Below are positions 26,211 to 34,493 of a stretch of DNA of 64,000 bases, one piece after another; positions within the stretch are counted from its first letter, which is position 1, and each line of letters starts with the position of its first letter. This DNA is from UBA6115 sp040776985 (GTDB taxonomy: Bacteria > Bacillota > Clostridia > Christensenellales > Aristaeellaceae), in contig JAXGZL010000001.1 of the NCBI GenBank assembly GCA_040776985.1, positions 248,001 to 312,000 on the forward strand, read 5' to 3'. The notes beneath the pieces were generated by a model that searched no databases, was not told the DNA's origin, and saw only the letters and a program-made list of their open reading frames with translations. The position numbers and the translations under genes were made by a program.

Positions 26211-27227
26211 TTAGACCCGCACCATGCTCCTATTGATCTCTTCCAGGGAGGCTGCGCCGCACATAGTCATGGTATCAGCCAGCTCGCTGGCCAGCTTTTC
26301 CACATACACACGCACGCCCTCGGCACCTGCCCCATAGATCATATTCACAAAAGGCCGGCCGATCAGCACCGCATCTGCCCCCAGCGCCAGGGCCTTAAAC
26401 ACATCAAGGCCGGACCGGATGCCGCCGTCCACCAGCACCTTGACCTTGCCATTTACGGCTTCAACAATTTCGGGCAGCACCTCTGCCGTCCCGGGGCAGT
26501 GGTCCAGCACCCTGCCGCCGTGGTTAGACACCACAATGGCGCTTACCCCGGCCTCCATGGCCTTTTTGGCGCCGGCGGCCGTCATAATGCCCTTTAAGAT
26601 AAAGGGCCTTTCCGCCCATGCCACAATCTGCTCAAGCTCCTGAACGGTTTTGCTGCCAGCCGGCGGATTTTGCCCTTTGAGAAAAGGAAGCCCCGCTGCA
26701 TCAATGTCCATGGCGATGGCCATGGGCCTGGCCTCTTTCACCATCTCCAGCTTTTCCCGGACCACTTCCATTGCCCAGGGCTTGATGGTGGCAATGCCTT
26801 TGCCCTGATACTTCTTCAGCGTCTGGGCTGCCGCCTGCATAATGGCGGGATTGACACCGTCCCCGGTGAAGGCTGCAATGCCGGCCTCAATGGCTGCCGG
26901 CAACAGCAGATTGTTGTAGGCCATGTCATCATATTTATCCCCATAGTGCATCTTCATGGCCCCAATGGGCGCTGCAAAAACCGGCAGGGAAAAGGTCTCT
27001 CCAAACAGGGAGAACCGGGTGTCCGGCTCCTTATTCTCGTGGATGGCATCCAGGTTCAGCCTTATTTCCTGCCACTTCTGATAATTCCTGATGAAGACAG
27101 TGCCGCTCCCCTTCGCCCCAGGTCCTGGCATGGTGCTGCCGCAAGCCCGGCCATTGCACACCGGGCAGGATTTGCAGAAAGGGCCCATCTGGTCCCGTGC
27201 CATGTTGAGCACATCCTGGTAATTCAT
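26211..27227 (-). CDS. FMN-dependent alpha-hydroxy-acid oxidizing protein with N-terminal cysteine motif
   Basis: A TIM-barrel flavoenzyme of the lactate oxidase/glycolate oxidase family, 338 residues. The catalytic histidine lies in VVSNHGGRVLD, and LVDGGIRSGLDVFKALALGA and LIGRPFV form the FMN phosphate site. Unusually, the N-terminus carries Cys18, Cys21, Cys24 and Cys29 (CxxCxxCxxxxC), absent from classical members, which could hold zinc or an iron-sulphur cluster. The substrate is unknown. It follows the ribosomal operon terminator without an obvious promoter and might rely on read-through. Confidence 0.88.
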   Translation of the reverse strand: MNYQDVLNMARDQMGPFCKSCPVCNGRACGSTMPGPGAKGSGTVFIRNYQKWQEIRLNLDAIHENKEPDTRFSLFGETFSLPVFAAPIGAMKMHYGDKYDDMAYNNLLLPAAIEAGIAAFTGDGVNPAIMQAAAQTLKKYQGKGIATIKPWAMEVVREKLEMVKEARPMAIAMDIDAAGLPFLKGQNPPAGSKTVQELEQIVAWAERPFILKGIMTAAGAKKAMEAGVSAIVVSNHGGRVLDHCPGTAEVLPEIVEAVNGKVKVLVDGGIRSGLDVFKALALGADAVLIGRPFVNMIYGAGAEGVRVYVEKLASELADTMTMCGAASLEEINRSMVRV

Positions 27228-27260
27228 CTATTTCCCTCTTTCATTTTCACTTGGATAAAT

Positions 27261-27285
27261 AAAAAAAGTGCCCGGAGGCACTTTT
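27261..27285 (-). terminator. terminator of the ribosomal protein superoperon
   Basis: AAAAGTGCC and GGCACTTTT form a nine-pair stem; on the minus strand seven T follow, then ATTTAT. Confidence 0.88.
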
Positions 27286-27296
27286 AAAGAACCGGA

Positions 27297-27809
27297 TCAG
27301 ACCATCTCGATGAGCACGCGCTCTGCGGCGTCGCCCCGACGGGGTCCCAGCTTGTAGATGCGGGTGTAGCCACCGGCGCAGTTCTTTTCCTCGTTGCGCT
27401 TTCTATACTTGGGGCCATACTCACGGAAGAGCTTCTCCACCACGGGATGCTTCACATCCCCGGTGCGCTCCTTGTATTCGCTGCGGGACTCATCGTCCTT
27501 GCGCAGCTCCTTCATGTCGTAGAGATAGGCCATCATCAGACGCCGGGCGTGGAGCTTGCTGGCGGTGTCATTGGTCACATCGATGGAGACAATCTGCCCC
27601 TTCTCGTTGTGGAACTCTTTCTTGACTTCAACCGTCTGGTCATACTCCCGCACGGCCAGGGTGACCATCTTCTCGGCCACGCGGCGGACTTCCTTGGCGC
27701 GGGCCAGGGTGGTCTCGATGCGGCCATGCCAGAGCAGGCTGGTCACCTGGTTACGGATCAGGGCTTTGCGCTTGTCGCTGCTCAAGCCAAGCTTGCGTTG
27801 CTGTGCCAT
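27297..27809 (-). CDS. rplQ: 50S ribosomal protein L17, enlarged
   Basis: Large-subunit protein near the exit tunnel and last gene of the superoperon. The N-terminus RKLGLSSDKRKALIRNQVTSLL and the C-terminal GGYTRIYKLGPRRGDAAERVLIEMV are standard. At 170 residues it is about 50 longer than the common form; extra segments lie at about residues 58-80 and 95-118, with a third small one before GGYTRI. These look like eukaryote-free, lineage-specific insertions. It follows rpoA by 39 bases, as is normal. Confidence 0.96.
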   Translation of the reverse strand: MAQQRKLGLSSDKRKALIRNQVTSLLWHGRIETTLARAKEVRRVAEKMVTLAVREYDQTVEVKKEFHNEKGQIVSIDVTNDTASKLHARRLMMAYLYDMKELRKDDESRSEYKERTGDVKHPVVEKLFREYGPKYRKRNEEKNCAGGYTRIYKLGPRRGDAAERVLIEMV

Positions 27810-27848
27810 GTGTGGTGTTCCTCCTTAGCCCCTGAGCGGGCAGCTTGC

Positions 27849-28796
27849 TTATTCTTCAGACTTGCGCAGGGACAGGCCCAGGAGGGCCAATTTCTGCTCA
27901 ACTTCTTCCAGGCTCTTCTTGCCCAGGTTGCGGACCTTCATCATGTCCTCCTGATCCTTCTGGATCAGCTCGCTCACCGTGTTGATGCCGGCGCGCTTGA
28001 GGCAGTTGAAGGCACGGACGGACAGGTCAAGCTCTTCAATGGTCATCTCCGCGTTGGCGCCTGCCGGGTCTTCCTGGGTGGCTTCGTCTTCCTGCTCCAG
28101 GGGCTGTTCGGTCAGGCGGGCAAAGATGTCCAGCTGGCCCACCAGGATCTTGGCGGCCATGCTGATGGCCTCCTCCGGGCTGACAGAGCCATTGGTCCAA
28201 ACTTCCATCACCAGCTTGTCATAGTCGGTTATCTGGCCCACACGGGTGTCTTCCACGGTGTAGTTGACCTTGCGCATGGGGGTGAAGATGGCATCCATGG
28301 GGATGACGCCGATGGGCATGGCGCTCACCTTGTTGCGCTCAGCGGACACATAGCCGTGTCCCTGCTCCACGGTGAGGGTCATGTGCAGCTTGGCGCCCTC
28401 TGACAGGGTGGCGATGTGCAGGTCGGGGTTCACCACCTCCACCTCGCTGTCCACCCGGATGTCGCCGGCGGTGACCACACCGGGGCCTTCGGCTACGATT
28501 TCCAGCTGCTTGACCGTGTCCACATGCAGCCGGACGGAAACCTCTTTCAGGTTCAGGATGATTTCAGTGACGTCTTCCTTGACGCCGGGGATGGTGGAAA
28601 ACTCGTGCTGCACCCCTTCGATGTTGACGCTGGTGACAGCGGCGCCGGGCAGAGAGCTGAGCAGGACGCGCCGCAGCGCGTTGCCCAGGGTGTGCCCGAA
28701 GCCGCGCTCCAGCGGCTCCACCTCAAAGTGACCGTAAAACTCGTTTTCCCGATACGCGACGCGTTCGATGCGCGGGCTAATGGCTTCTGTGGCCAC
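27849..28796 (-). CDS. rpoA: RNA polymerase alpha subunit
   Basis: Assembles the RNA polymerase core and contacts promoter UP elements and activators. The 315-residue protein has the N-terminal dimerisation domain (FGHTLGNALRRVLLSSLPGAAV near residue 34) and a C-terminal domain (LDLSVRAFNCLKRAGINTV, then RNLGKKSLEEVEQKL). An acidic linker of about 20 residues joins them. It sits between rpsD and rplQ, the standard place. Confidence 0.98.
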   Translation of the reverse strand: MATEAISPRIERVAYRENEFYGHFEVEPLERGFGHTLGNALRRVLLSSLPGAAVTSVNIEGVQHEFSTIPGVKEDVTEIILNLKEVSVRLHVDTVKQLEIVAEGPGVVTAGDIRVDSEVEVVNPDLHIATLSEGAKLHMTLTVEQGHGYVSAERNKVSAMPIGVIPMDAIFTPMRKVNYTVEDTRVGQITDYDKLVMEVWTNGSVSPEEAISMAAKILVGQLDIFARLTEQPLEQEDEATQEDPAGANAEMTIEELDLSVRAFNCLKRAGINTVSELIQKDQEDMMKVRNLGKKSLEEVEQKLALLGLSLRKSEE

Positions 28797-28845
28797 GATT
28801 CTTCTCCTCTCTAATGGTCGTCGTAGTCAGGTGCTGGTTGACGGA

Positions 28846-29472
28846 TTAGCGGGAGTAGAACTCGATGATCATGTTCTCCTGGAGGGCAAAGTCAATGTCG
28901 CTGCGCTCCGGCAGGGTATTGACGGTGGCCTTCAGCTCGTCCGTGTTGCAGGACAGCCATTTGGGCAGGATGCGGGCGCTGCCTTCCCGGGCGGCCTTGA
29001 ACAGGTCAATGTCCTTGCTGGCGGGGCGCACGGTGATCACATCGCCTTCGTCCACGATGAAGGAGGGGATGTCCACCTTGCTGCCGTTCACCAGGAAATG
29101 GCCATGGTTGACCAGCTGCCTTGCCTGGGGGCGGGAATTGGCCAGACCAGCGCGGTACACCACGTTGTCAAGCCTGCGCTCCAGCAGCTGCAGCAGGTTC
29201 TCGCCGGAGACGCCTTTCATCTTCAGGGCCTTGTCATGGGTGCGGCGGAACTGGGTTTCAAGCAGCCCGTAGGCGCGGCGCGCCTTCTGCTTTTCCCGCA
29301 GCTGCAGGCCATACTCGCTCATCTTGCGCTGACGGGCCTGGCCATGCTGGCCGGGAGGGGTGGGACGTTTTGCCACGGCGCATTTCTGTGAGAAGCATTT
29401 CTCTCCCTTCAGGAAGAGCTTGGTGCCCTCACGACGGCACATGCGGCAAACAGAACCGGTATTTCTTGCCAT
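28846..29472 (-). CDS. rpsD: 30S ribosomal protein S4, zinc-binding type
   Basis: Primary binder of 16S rRNA that starts assembly of the small-subunit body; often also a translational repressor. 208 residues. The N-terminal C-x2-C...C-x5-C set (CRMC and KCFSQKCA) is the zinc-binding form of S4, with the S4 RNA-binding domain around RLDNVVYRAGLANSRPQARQLVNHGHF at mid-length. Spacing to rpsK is 18 bases. Confidence 0.98.
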   Translation of the reverse strand: MARNTGSVCRMCRREGTKLFLKGEKCFSQKCAVAKRPTPPGQHGQARQRKMSEYGLQLREKQKARRAYGLLETQFRRTHDKALKMKGVSGENLLQLLERRLDNVVYRAGLANSRPQARQLVNHGHFLVNGSKVDIPSFIVDEGDVITVRPASKDIDLFKAAREGSARILPKWLSCNTDELKATVNTLPERSDIDFALQENMIIEFYSR

Positions 29473-29490
29473 CTTGACGGAACCTCCTTC

Positions 29491-29889
29491 TTACACTCTT
29501 CTGCGCTTGGGCGGACGGCAGCCGTTATGGGGGATGGGGGTCACGTCTTTGATCATGGTGACCTCAAGCCCGGCAGTCTGCAGGGAGCGGATGGCCGCTT
29601 CCCGGCCTGAACCGGGGCCCTTCACATACACGTCAACCGTACGCAGGCCAAATTCGGTGGCTGCCCGGGCTGCCGTTTCGGCTGCCATCTGGGCGGCGAA
29701 GGGGGTGGACTTTTTATTGCCCCGGAAGCCCATGCCGCCGGCAGAGGCCCAGGAAAGGGCATTGCCCTGGGTGTCGGTAATGGTAACGATGGTGTTGTTG
29801 AATGATGACCGGATATGCACGACGCCCCGCTCGACGAACTTCTTCTCACGGCGCCTGCGCGATACCCTCTTCAGCTTGGCTTTAGCCAT
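29491..29889 (-). CDS. rpsK: 30S ribosomal protein S11
   Basis: Platform protein of the small subunit next to the E site. The 132-residue sequence contains GVVHIRSSFNNTIVTITD and ends with the conserved KDVTPIPHNGCRPPKRRRV (positions 114-132). Normal length and place, 41 bases after rpsM. Confidence 0.98.
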   Translation of the reverse strand: MAKAKLKRVSRRRREKKFVERGVVHIRSSFNNTIVTITDTQGNALSWASAGGMGFRGNKKSTPFAAQMAAETAARAATEFGLRTVDVYVKGPGSGREAAIRSLQTAGLEVTMIKDVTPIPHNGCRPPKRRRV

Positions 29890-29930
29890 GTATTTCCTCC
29901 GTGCCCCTTTGGGCTTAATGTCTTAATGCC

Positions 29931-30308
29931 TTAGCGGGCTGCCTTTTTCTTGCCGGCAACCTGACGCTTGGGACCCTTGCGGGTACGCGCGTTCTGCTTG
30001 GTGTTCTGCCCCCTGACAGGGAGGCTGCGGCGATGACGGATGCCGCGGTAGGAGCCGATCTCAACCAGACGCTTGATGTCCAGGGACACCTGACGGCGCA
30101 GGTCGCCCTCCACCTTCACGTGGTGTTCGATGTACTCACGCAATTTTGAAATGTCGTTCTCGCTCAGGTCTCTGACCCTGATGTCTGGGTTGATTTCAGT
30201 TTCTGCCAGGATCTTCTTGCTTGTGGTCAGGCCAATGCCAAAAATGTAGGTCAGGCCGATCTCCACCCGCTTGTCCCGCGGCAGGTCAACACCCGCTATA
30301 CGTGCCAT
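29931..30308 (-). CDS. rpsM: 30S ribosomal protein S13
   Basis: Head protein of the small subunit forming bridges to the large subunit and touching the P-site tRNA. The 125-residue protein begins MARIAGVDLPRDKRVEIGLTY and has YRGIRHRRSLPVRGQ near residue 88 and the basic tail. It is separated from rpmJ by 143 bases, the largest gap in the superoperon; a TATAAT near 30376 (minus strand) could mark an internal promoter, but no good -35 was found. Confidence 0.98.
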   Translation of the reverse strand: MARIAGVDLPRDKRVEIGLTYIFGIGLTTSKKILAETEINPDIRVRDLSENDISKLREYIEHHVKVEGDLRRQVSLDIKRLVEIGSYRGIRHRRSLPVRGQNTKQNARTRKGPKRQVAGKKKAAR

Positions 30309-30451
30309 GTGCTGGAAACACCTCCAAATTTACTGCTTGTCGAAATAGACGGCCGGGGTATCAGCCCGGCAACACATTATATCCTGGCGCCACGCGGTCC
30401 GGAGAGCATCCCCGGCAGCCGCCCGCATGACGGTCCACGTAGGTCTACCCC

Positions 30452-30565
30452 TCAGCCCTGCTTTTGCTTGTGCTTCGGGTTCTCGCAAATGACCATCACA
30501 TGGCCTTTGCGTCTGATGATCTTGCACTTTTCGCAGATCGTCTTCACAGAAGGACGGACTTTCAT
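30452..30565 (-). CDS. rpmJ: 50S ribosomal protein L36
   Basis: A 37-residue protein, MKVRPSVKTICEKCKIIRRK followed by GHVMVICENPKHKQKQG. The CxxC...C...H zinc set marks the zinc-binding form. GGAGG precedes the ATG and infA ends 23 bases upstream. Confidence 0.97.
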   Translation of the reverse strand: MKVRPSVKTICEKCKIIRRKGHVMVICENPKHKQKQG

Positions 30566-30588
30566 TTGGGGTTACCTCCTCGTCGAAA

Positions 30589-30810
30589 TTAGTTCTTGCT
30601 GCGCCAGGTAATCCGGCCGCGGGTGAGATCATAAGGGGATAGCTCGATGGTGACCCGGTCCCCGGGGTAAATGCGGATGAAGTTCATGCGCATCTTGCCG
30701 GAGATGTGCGCCATGATCTTGTGCCCGTTGGGCAGCTCGACTGAGAACATGGCGTTGGGCAGTGCTTCGACTACCTTTCCTTCGATTTCAATGACATCAC
30801 TCTTGGACAA
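30589..30810 (-). CDS. infA: translation initiation factor IF-1, TTG start
   Basis: Binds the A site of the small subunit during initiation. The 73-residue OB-fold protein reads SKSDVIEIEGKVVEALPNAM and then FSVELPNGHKI, and ends LTRGRITWRSKN, all standard. The start is TTG at 30810: AAAGGAGG precedes it by five bases (CAAAT), and the N-terminus then matches the family. The upstream in-frame ATG codons would add 16 residues lying inside the previous gene. It overlaps the KOW gene by 14 bases. Confidence 0.96.
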   Translation of the reverse strand: MSKSDVIEIEGKVVEALPNAMFSVELPNGHKIMAHISGKMRMNFIRIYPGDRVTIELSPYDLTRGRITWRSKN

Positions 30811-31105
30811 ATTTGCCTCCTTTAGGCGGGTCATCAGGGGAATGCTGCAAACGGTCAAGGGCGGTTCTCAGGTCGTGGTCGGTCAGTTTGCCGCGCTGGC
30901 TTTTGTCGATCAGATCGGGGAACTCCTGTCCGGTTGCCATCAGGTGTTTGCGCCTTTTGCGCTTGGGGCGGCCAAGGGGCCGGTTGCGCCCATCCGCCAC
31001 CATCACAAAATCGGCGTCCACCTCATATAGTACCACAAAAACCCTGTTCTTGTCACGCCCCATGCGTGAAATTACCACCAAACCCGGTTTGATTTCCGGT
31101 TTCAT
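30797..31105 (-). CDS. KOW-domain RNA-binding protein (L14e-like)
   Basis: A 102-residue basic protein. The KOW-like part (KPGLVVISRMGRDKNRVFVVL, then ADFVMVADGRNRPLGRPKRK) covers residues 7-51, resembling archaeal L14e; the tail is charged and less conserved. Proteins of this kind are found in many Firmicutes between map and infA; a role in ribosome assembly or RNA binding is assumed but not proven. It overlaps map by ATGA and infA by 14 bases. Confidence 0.85.
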   Translation of the reverse strand: MKPEIKPGLVVISRMGRDKNRVFVVLYEVDADFVMVADGRNRPLGRPKRKRRKHLMATGQEFPDLIDKSQRGKLTDHDLRTALDRLQHSPDDPPKGGKFVQE

Positions 31106-31881
31106 CCTGCCGCTCCCTCTTCCCAGACGAAATCCGGCAGGGTGAGGATCTCAGGAAGGCCGTCGGTGATGGCGATGGTGTGCTCATAATGGGCACAGGG
31201 TGAGCCATCCAGGGTCTTGATGGTCCAGCCGTCATCCAGCTGCCTGACATGCCAGTCCCCCAGGGAGATCATGGGCTCCACCGCCAGGGTCATCCCGCTT
31301 CTCAGCCTTGGCCCCTGGCCTGGCTCCCCGAAGTTGGGGACGGAAGGGTCTTCGTGCATGTTGCGCCCGATGCCGTGCCCGGTCAGGTCACGGATGACGC
31401 CGTAGCCGTTCTTCTCCGCCAGGGTTTGCACCGCGTGGCCGATGTCCCCCACCCGGTTGCCGGCAACTGCCTGCCTGACGCCTTCAAAGAAGCACTGTTT
31501 GGTGACCTCGATCAGGAGCTTGAGGTGCTCGGGCACCTCCCCCACCGGGACGGTGAAGGCGCTGTCCGCCTGCCAGCCGTCCAGGATCAGCCCGCAGTCA
31601 ATGCTCAGGATGCTGCCTTCCTTCAGAAAGGTGCCCTCCTGGGGGATGCCGTGCACCACCTCGTCGTCAACGGAGGCGCAGATGCTGGCCGGAAAGCCCT
31701 GGTAACCCAGGAAGGAGGGGGTGGCGTTGTTGCGCCGGATCAGCTCCTCCGCGTAGGCGTCAATGGCCGCGGTGCTTTCCCCGGGCCGCACGGCTTCCTG
31801 AAGCTTTTGCATCACCTCATGAAGCAGTCTGCCTGCCCGGCGCATCTTCTCCAGCTGGCTTGCGCTCTTGATGGTAATCAT
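31102..31881 (-). CDS. map: type I methionine aminopeptidase
   Basis: Removes the initiator methionine from new proteins, using two metal ions. The 259-residue enzyme shows the five metal ligands in their usual setting: SIDCG and QADSAFTV (Asp), DLTGHGIGRNMHEDPSVPN (His), AVEPMI (Glu) and the final EHTIAITD. No N-terminal extension is present. Overlaps with adk and the KOW gene by four bases each. Confidence 0.97.
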   Translation of the reverse strand: MITIKSASQLEKMRRAGRLLHEVMQKLQEAVRPGESTAAIDAYAEELIRRNNATPSFLGYQGFPASICASVDDEVVHGIPQEGTFLKEGSILSIDCGLILDGWQADSAFTVPVGEVPEHLKLLIEVTKQCFFEGVRQAVAGNRVGDIGHAVQTLAEKNGYGVIRDLTGHGIGRNMHEDPSVPNFGEPGQGPRLRSGMTLAVEPMISLGDWHVRQLDDGWTIKTLDGSPCAHYEHTIAITDGLPEILTLPDFVWEEGAAG

Positions 31882-32510
31882 CCGATCAAGCCCAAAGCCC
31901 TGGAGATCAGCTCGTGGTTTTCCTCAATGGTGCCTTCCACCACAACATCCCGCAGCAGGCCCTTTTCCCGGTAGTAGCCGATCAGGGGCGCGGTCTGGTT
32001 CTCATAGACCTTCAGGCGGTTGGCGATGGTCTCCGGCTTGTCATCATCCCGCTGAATCAGGGCGCCGCCGCACACGGGGCAGTAGGTCTGATTCTCCTCC
32101 AGGCGCCGGGTGTGGAAGATGCTGCCGCATTCCCTGCACACGCGCCGGCCGGTCAGGTGGCCCATGATGACCTCTTCCCGGGCGATCAGGTTGATGACCG
32201 CGTCAATCCGGGCAAAGCCGCCCAGGGACTCCGCCTGGGCCACGGTGCGGGGGAAGCCGTCCAGGATATAGCCACGCTCACAGTCGGCAGCCTTCAGCCG
32301 CTCTTCAACCATGTCAATGACCACCTGATCGGGCACCAGTTCCCCGGCATCGATGAAGCTCTTGGCCTTCAGCCCCAGCGCGGTGCCGCGCTTGATGTTC
32401 TGGCGAAGCATATCACCGGTAGAGATCTGGGGGATGCCCAGCTCTGTGTTGAACATCTTGGCGTGGGTTCCTTTGCCCACGCCGGGGGGGCCCAAAAGAA
32501 TAATGTTCAC
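31878..32510 (-). CDS. adk: adenylate kinase, zinc-binding lid
   Basis: Interconverts ATP+AMP and 2 ADP. The 210-residue enzyme has the P-loop LLGPPGVGKGTHA at residues 4-16, the AMP-binding STGDMLR, GFPRT, and a long lid with a zinc site formed by CRECG and CPVCGG. This long lid is typical of Gram-positive adenylate kinases. It lies 34 bases after secY. Confidence 0.97.
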   Translation of the reverse strand: MNIILLGPPGVGKGTHAKMFNTELGIPQISTGDMLRQNIKRGTALGLKAKSFIDAGELVPDQVVIDMVEERLKAADCERGYILDGFPRTVAQAESLGGFARIDAVINLIAREEVIMGHLTGRRVCRECGSIFHTRRLEENQTYCPVCGGALIQRDDDKPETIANRLKVYENQTAPLIGYYREKGLLRDVVVEGTIEENHELISRALGLIG

Positions 32511-32544
32511 GCTATCTCCTCAAGCGGGCTGCCCGAAGCGCTTC

Positions 32545-33843
32545 TTACAGGAAGCCCTTGTAGTTGCGCATGACCAGCTGTGCTTCCACCTGGCGCACTG
32601 TCTCCAGCGACACGGATACCGCGATCAGCATGGAGGAGGCGGCGAAGGGGATGCGCACATTCTGCCAGGCAGACAACAGGGTTGGCAGGGTTGCCAGCGC
32701 TGCCAGGAAAATGGCGGCAAACAGGGTCAGGCGCCTGGCAATCCGGGCCAGGAAGGCGACGGTGTTCTGCCCCGAGCGGATGCCCGGGATGTTGCCGCCC
32801 TGCTGCTGGATGTTCTTGGCGATGTCCTGGGGGTTGAAGGAGATGGAGGCATAGAAGTAGGTGAAAGCCACGATCAGCAGCGCCGTTACCAGCAGGTTCA
32901 GGGGGGCTGCCTGATGCATGTAGGTGTTCCACCACTTGGAAGCGCCGGAGTTGGGTCCGAACATGGCGATCACCGTACCGGGGAAGGCCATGAAGGAGTA
33001 GGCAAAGATCAGGGGCAGCACGCCCACGGACACGATCTTCATGGGAATGTGGGTAGACTGGCCGCCGTACATCTTCCGTCCCACCACCCGCTTGGCGTAC
33101 TGCACAGGGATGCGCCGCTCGCCCAGGTCAATGAAGGTGACCACGGTGATGATGACAAGGGCCGTCAGCACCAGGATCAGGAAGGAGGAAACGGTCGCGC
33201 CGTAGTGGGTGATGCCCAGCACGTCGGTGAAGGCGGTGAGGATGCCGGAGAACAGGTTGGAGATGATGCCGGCAAAGATCAGCAGGCTGATGCCGTTGCC
33301 AATGCCGTTCTGGGTCACCCGCTCGCCAATCCACATGGCAAGGCTGGTGCCGGCTGCCATGATGACGCCGATGGACAGCAGGCCAAAGAAGCTGTTGTAG
33401 CCTTCCTGCAGGACCCGCTCCCCTGTGCCGGTGGTGCCGGAGTTAAGAGCGGCAATGATGCCGATGGCCTGAATGGCCGCCAGCACCACGGTGGAGTACC
33501 GGGTGATTTTGTTGAGCTTCTCTTTCCCCTCTTCGCCGCCTTCCTTTTGCAGCCGCTCCAGGGCCGGGATGGCCACGGTGAGCAGCTGAATGATAATGGA
33601 GGCGTTGATGTAGGGGGTGATGCCCATGGCCATCACGGTCATCTGGCTGAAGGCGTTGCCGGTCATCATGTTGACCAGGCCCAGCATGTCATAGCTGCCG
33701 GCCACTTCCCTGACGACGCTGGCGTTGATGCCGGGAACGGGGATGACGCTTACCAGACGGTAAATCAGCAGCATCATGAAGGTATACAGGATCTTCTTGC
33801 GGAGTTCCTCTACCTTCCAGGCGTTGCGCAGCGTATCCCACAT
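32545..33843 (-). CDS. secY: preprotein translocase subunit SecY
   Basis: Channel-forming subunit of the Sec export pore. 432 residues with ten membrane segments. FMMLLIYRLVSVIPVPGIN at the start, ITPYINASIIIQLLTV near residue 78 and the cytoplasmic loop GERRIPVQYAKR near 240 are standard. It starts one base after the rplO stop, the normal gene order. Confidence 0.98.
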   Translation of the reverse strand: MWDTLRNAWKVEELRKKILYTFMMLLIYRLVSVIPVPGINASVVREVAGSYDMLGLVNMMTGNAFSQMTVMAMGITPYINASIIIQLLTVAIPALERLQKEGGEEGKEKLNKITRYSTVVLAAIQAIGIIAALNSGTTGTGERVLQEGYNSFFGLLSIGVIMAAGTSLAMWIGERVTQNGIGNGISLLIFAGIISNLFSGILTAFTDVLGITHYGATVSSFLILVLTALVIITVVTFIDLGERRIPVQYAKRVVGRKMYGGQSTHIPMKIVSVGVLPLIFAYSFMAFPGTVIAMFGPNSGASKWWNTYMHQAAPLNLLVTALLIVAFTYFYASISFNPQDIAKNIQQQGGNIPGIRSGQNTVAFLARIARRLTLFAAIFLAALATLPTLLSAWQNVRIPFAASSMLIAVSVSLETVRQVEAQLVMRNYKGFL

Positions 33844-33844
33844 C

Positions 33845-34285
33845 TCAGATCACCTCGGCCTTTCCACCGGCCTTCTCAATCTTTTCCTTGGCCTGGGCGG
33901 TAAACTTGTGGGCTTCCACGGTGAGGGCCTTGGTGAGTTCACCGTTGCCCAGGATTTTCACGCCGTCCCGCAGCTGTTTGATCAGGCCGGCCTCGCGCAG
34001 CATGTCCACAGTCACCTTGGTGCCTGCTTCAAAGCGCTCCAGGTTTTCCACCTTCACAATGGCATATTCCTTGCGGAAGATGTTCACAAAGCCGCTCTTG
34101 GGGATGCGGCGGGTGAGGGGCATCTGGCCGCCTTCAAAGCCGGGGGCCTTGCCGCCGCCGGAGCGGGCCTTGGCGCCCTTGTGGCCTTTGCCGGAGGTCT
34201 TGCCCAGCCCGCTGCCCGGGCCGCGTCCCAGACGCTTGGCCGTCTTGGTTGAACCGGGAACCGGTTTCAGTTCATGTAACTTCAT
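33845..34285 (-). CDS. rplO: 50S ribosomal protein L15
   Basis: Large-subunit assembly protein, 146 residues. The N-terminal glycine- and lysine-rich tail (RLGRGPGSGLGKTSGKGHKG) and FEGGQMPLTRRIPKSGF are standard. It lies 15 bases after rpmD. Confidence 0.98.
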   Translation of the reverse strand: MKLHELKPVPGSTKTAKRLGRGPGSGLGKTSGKGHKGAKARSGGGKAPGFEGGQMPLTRRIPKSGFVNIFRKEYAIVKVENLERFEAGTKVTVDMLREAGLIKQLRDGVKILGNGELTKALTVEAHKFTAQAKEKIEKAGGKAEVI

Positions 34286-34300
34286 GAGGACGTCCTCCTA

Positions 34301-34483
34301 TCACTCTTCGATTTCTTCCACCTTGACCATGTGCCGGACCCTGAAGATCTGGCCGCGGACGCAGGGGTTGTCCTCTTTTACCACTGTCTGGCCGATTTTG
34401 CGCAAGCCCAGCGCCTCAATGGTGCGGATCTGCTTTTCCAGCCGGGCAATGGGGGATTTGGTCAGTGTAATGTGCAGTTTCAT
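34301..34483 (-). CDS. rpmD: 50S ribosomal protein L30
   Basis: A 60-residue large-subunit protein. KLHITLTKSPIARLEKQIRT and ALGLRKIGQTVVKEDNPCVRG (split over residues 2-45) match the short bacterial L30. Ten bases separate it from rpsE. Confidence 0.97.
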   Translation of the reverse strand: MKLHITLTKSPIARLEKQIRTIEALGLRKIGQTVVKEDNPCVRGQIFRVRHMVKVEEIEE

Positions 34484-34493
34484 CGCGGCCTCC

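Noticed and set aside
25987..26214. A 75-codon plus-strand frame between the lacI-type gene and the oxidase gene
   Set aside because: It contains the operator/promoter and the oxidase terminator, and has no ribosome binding site.
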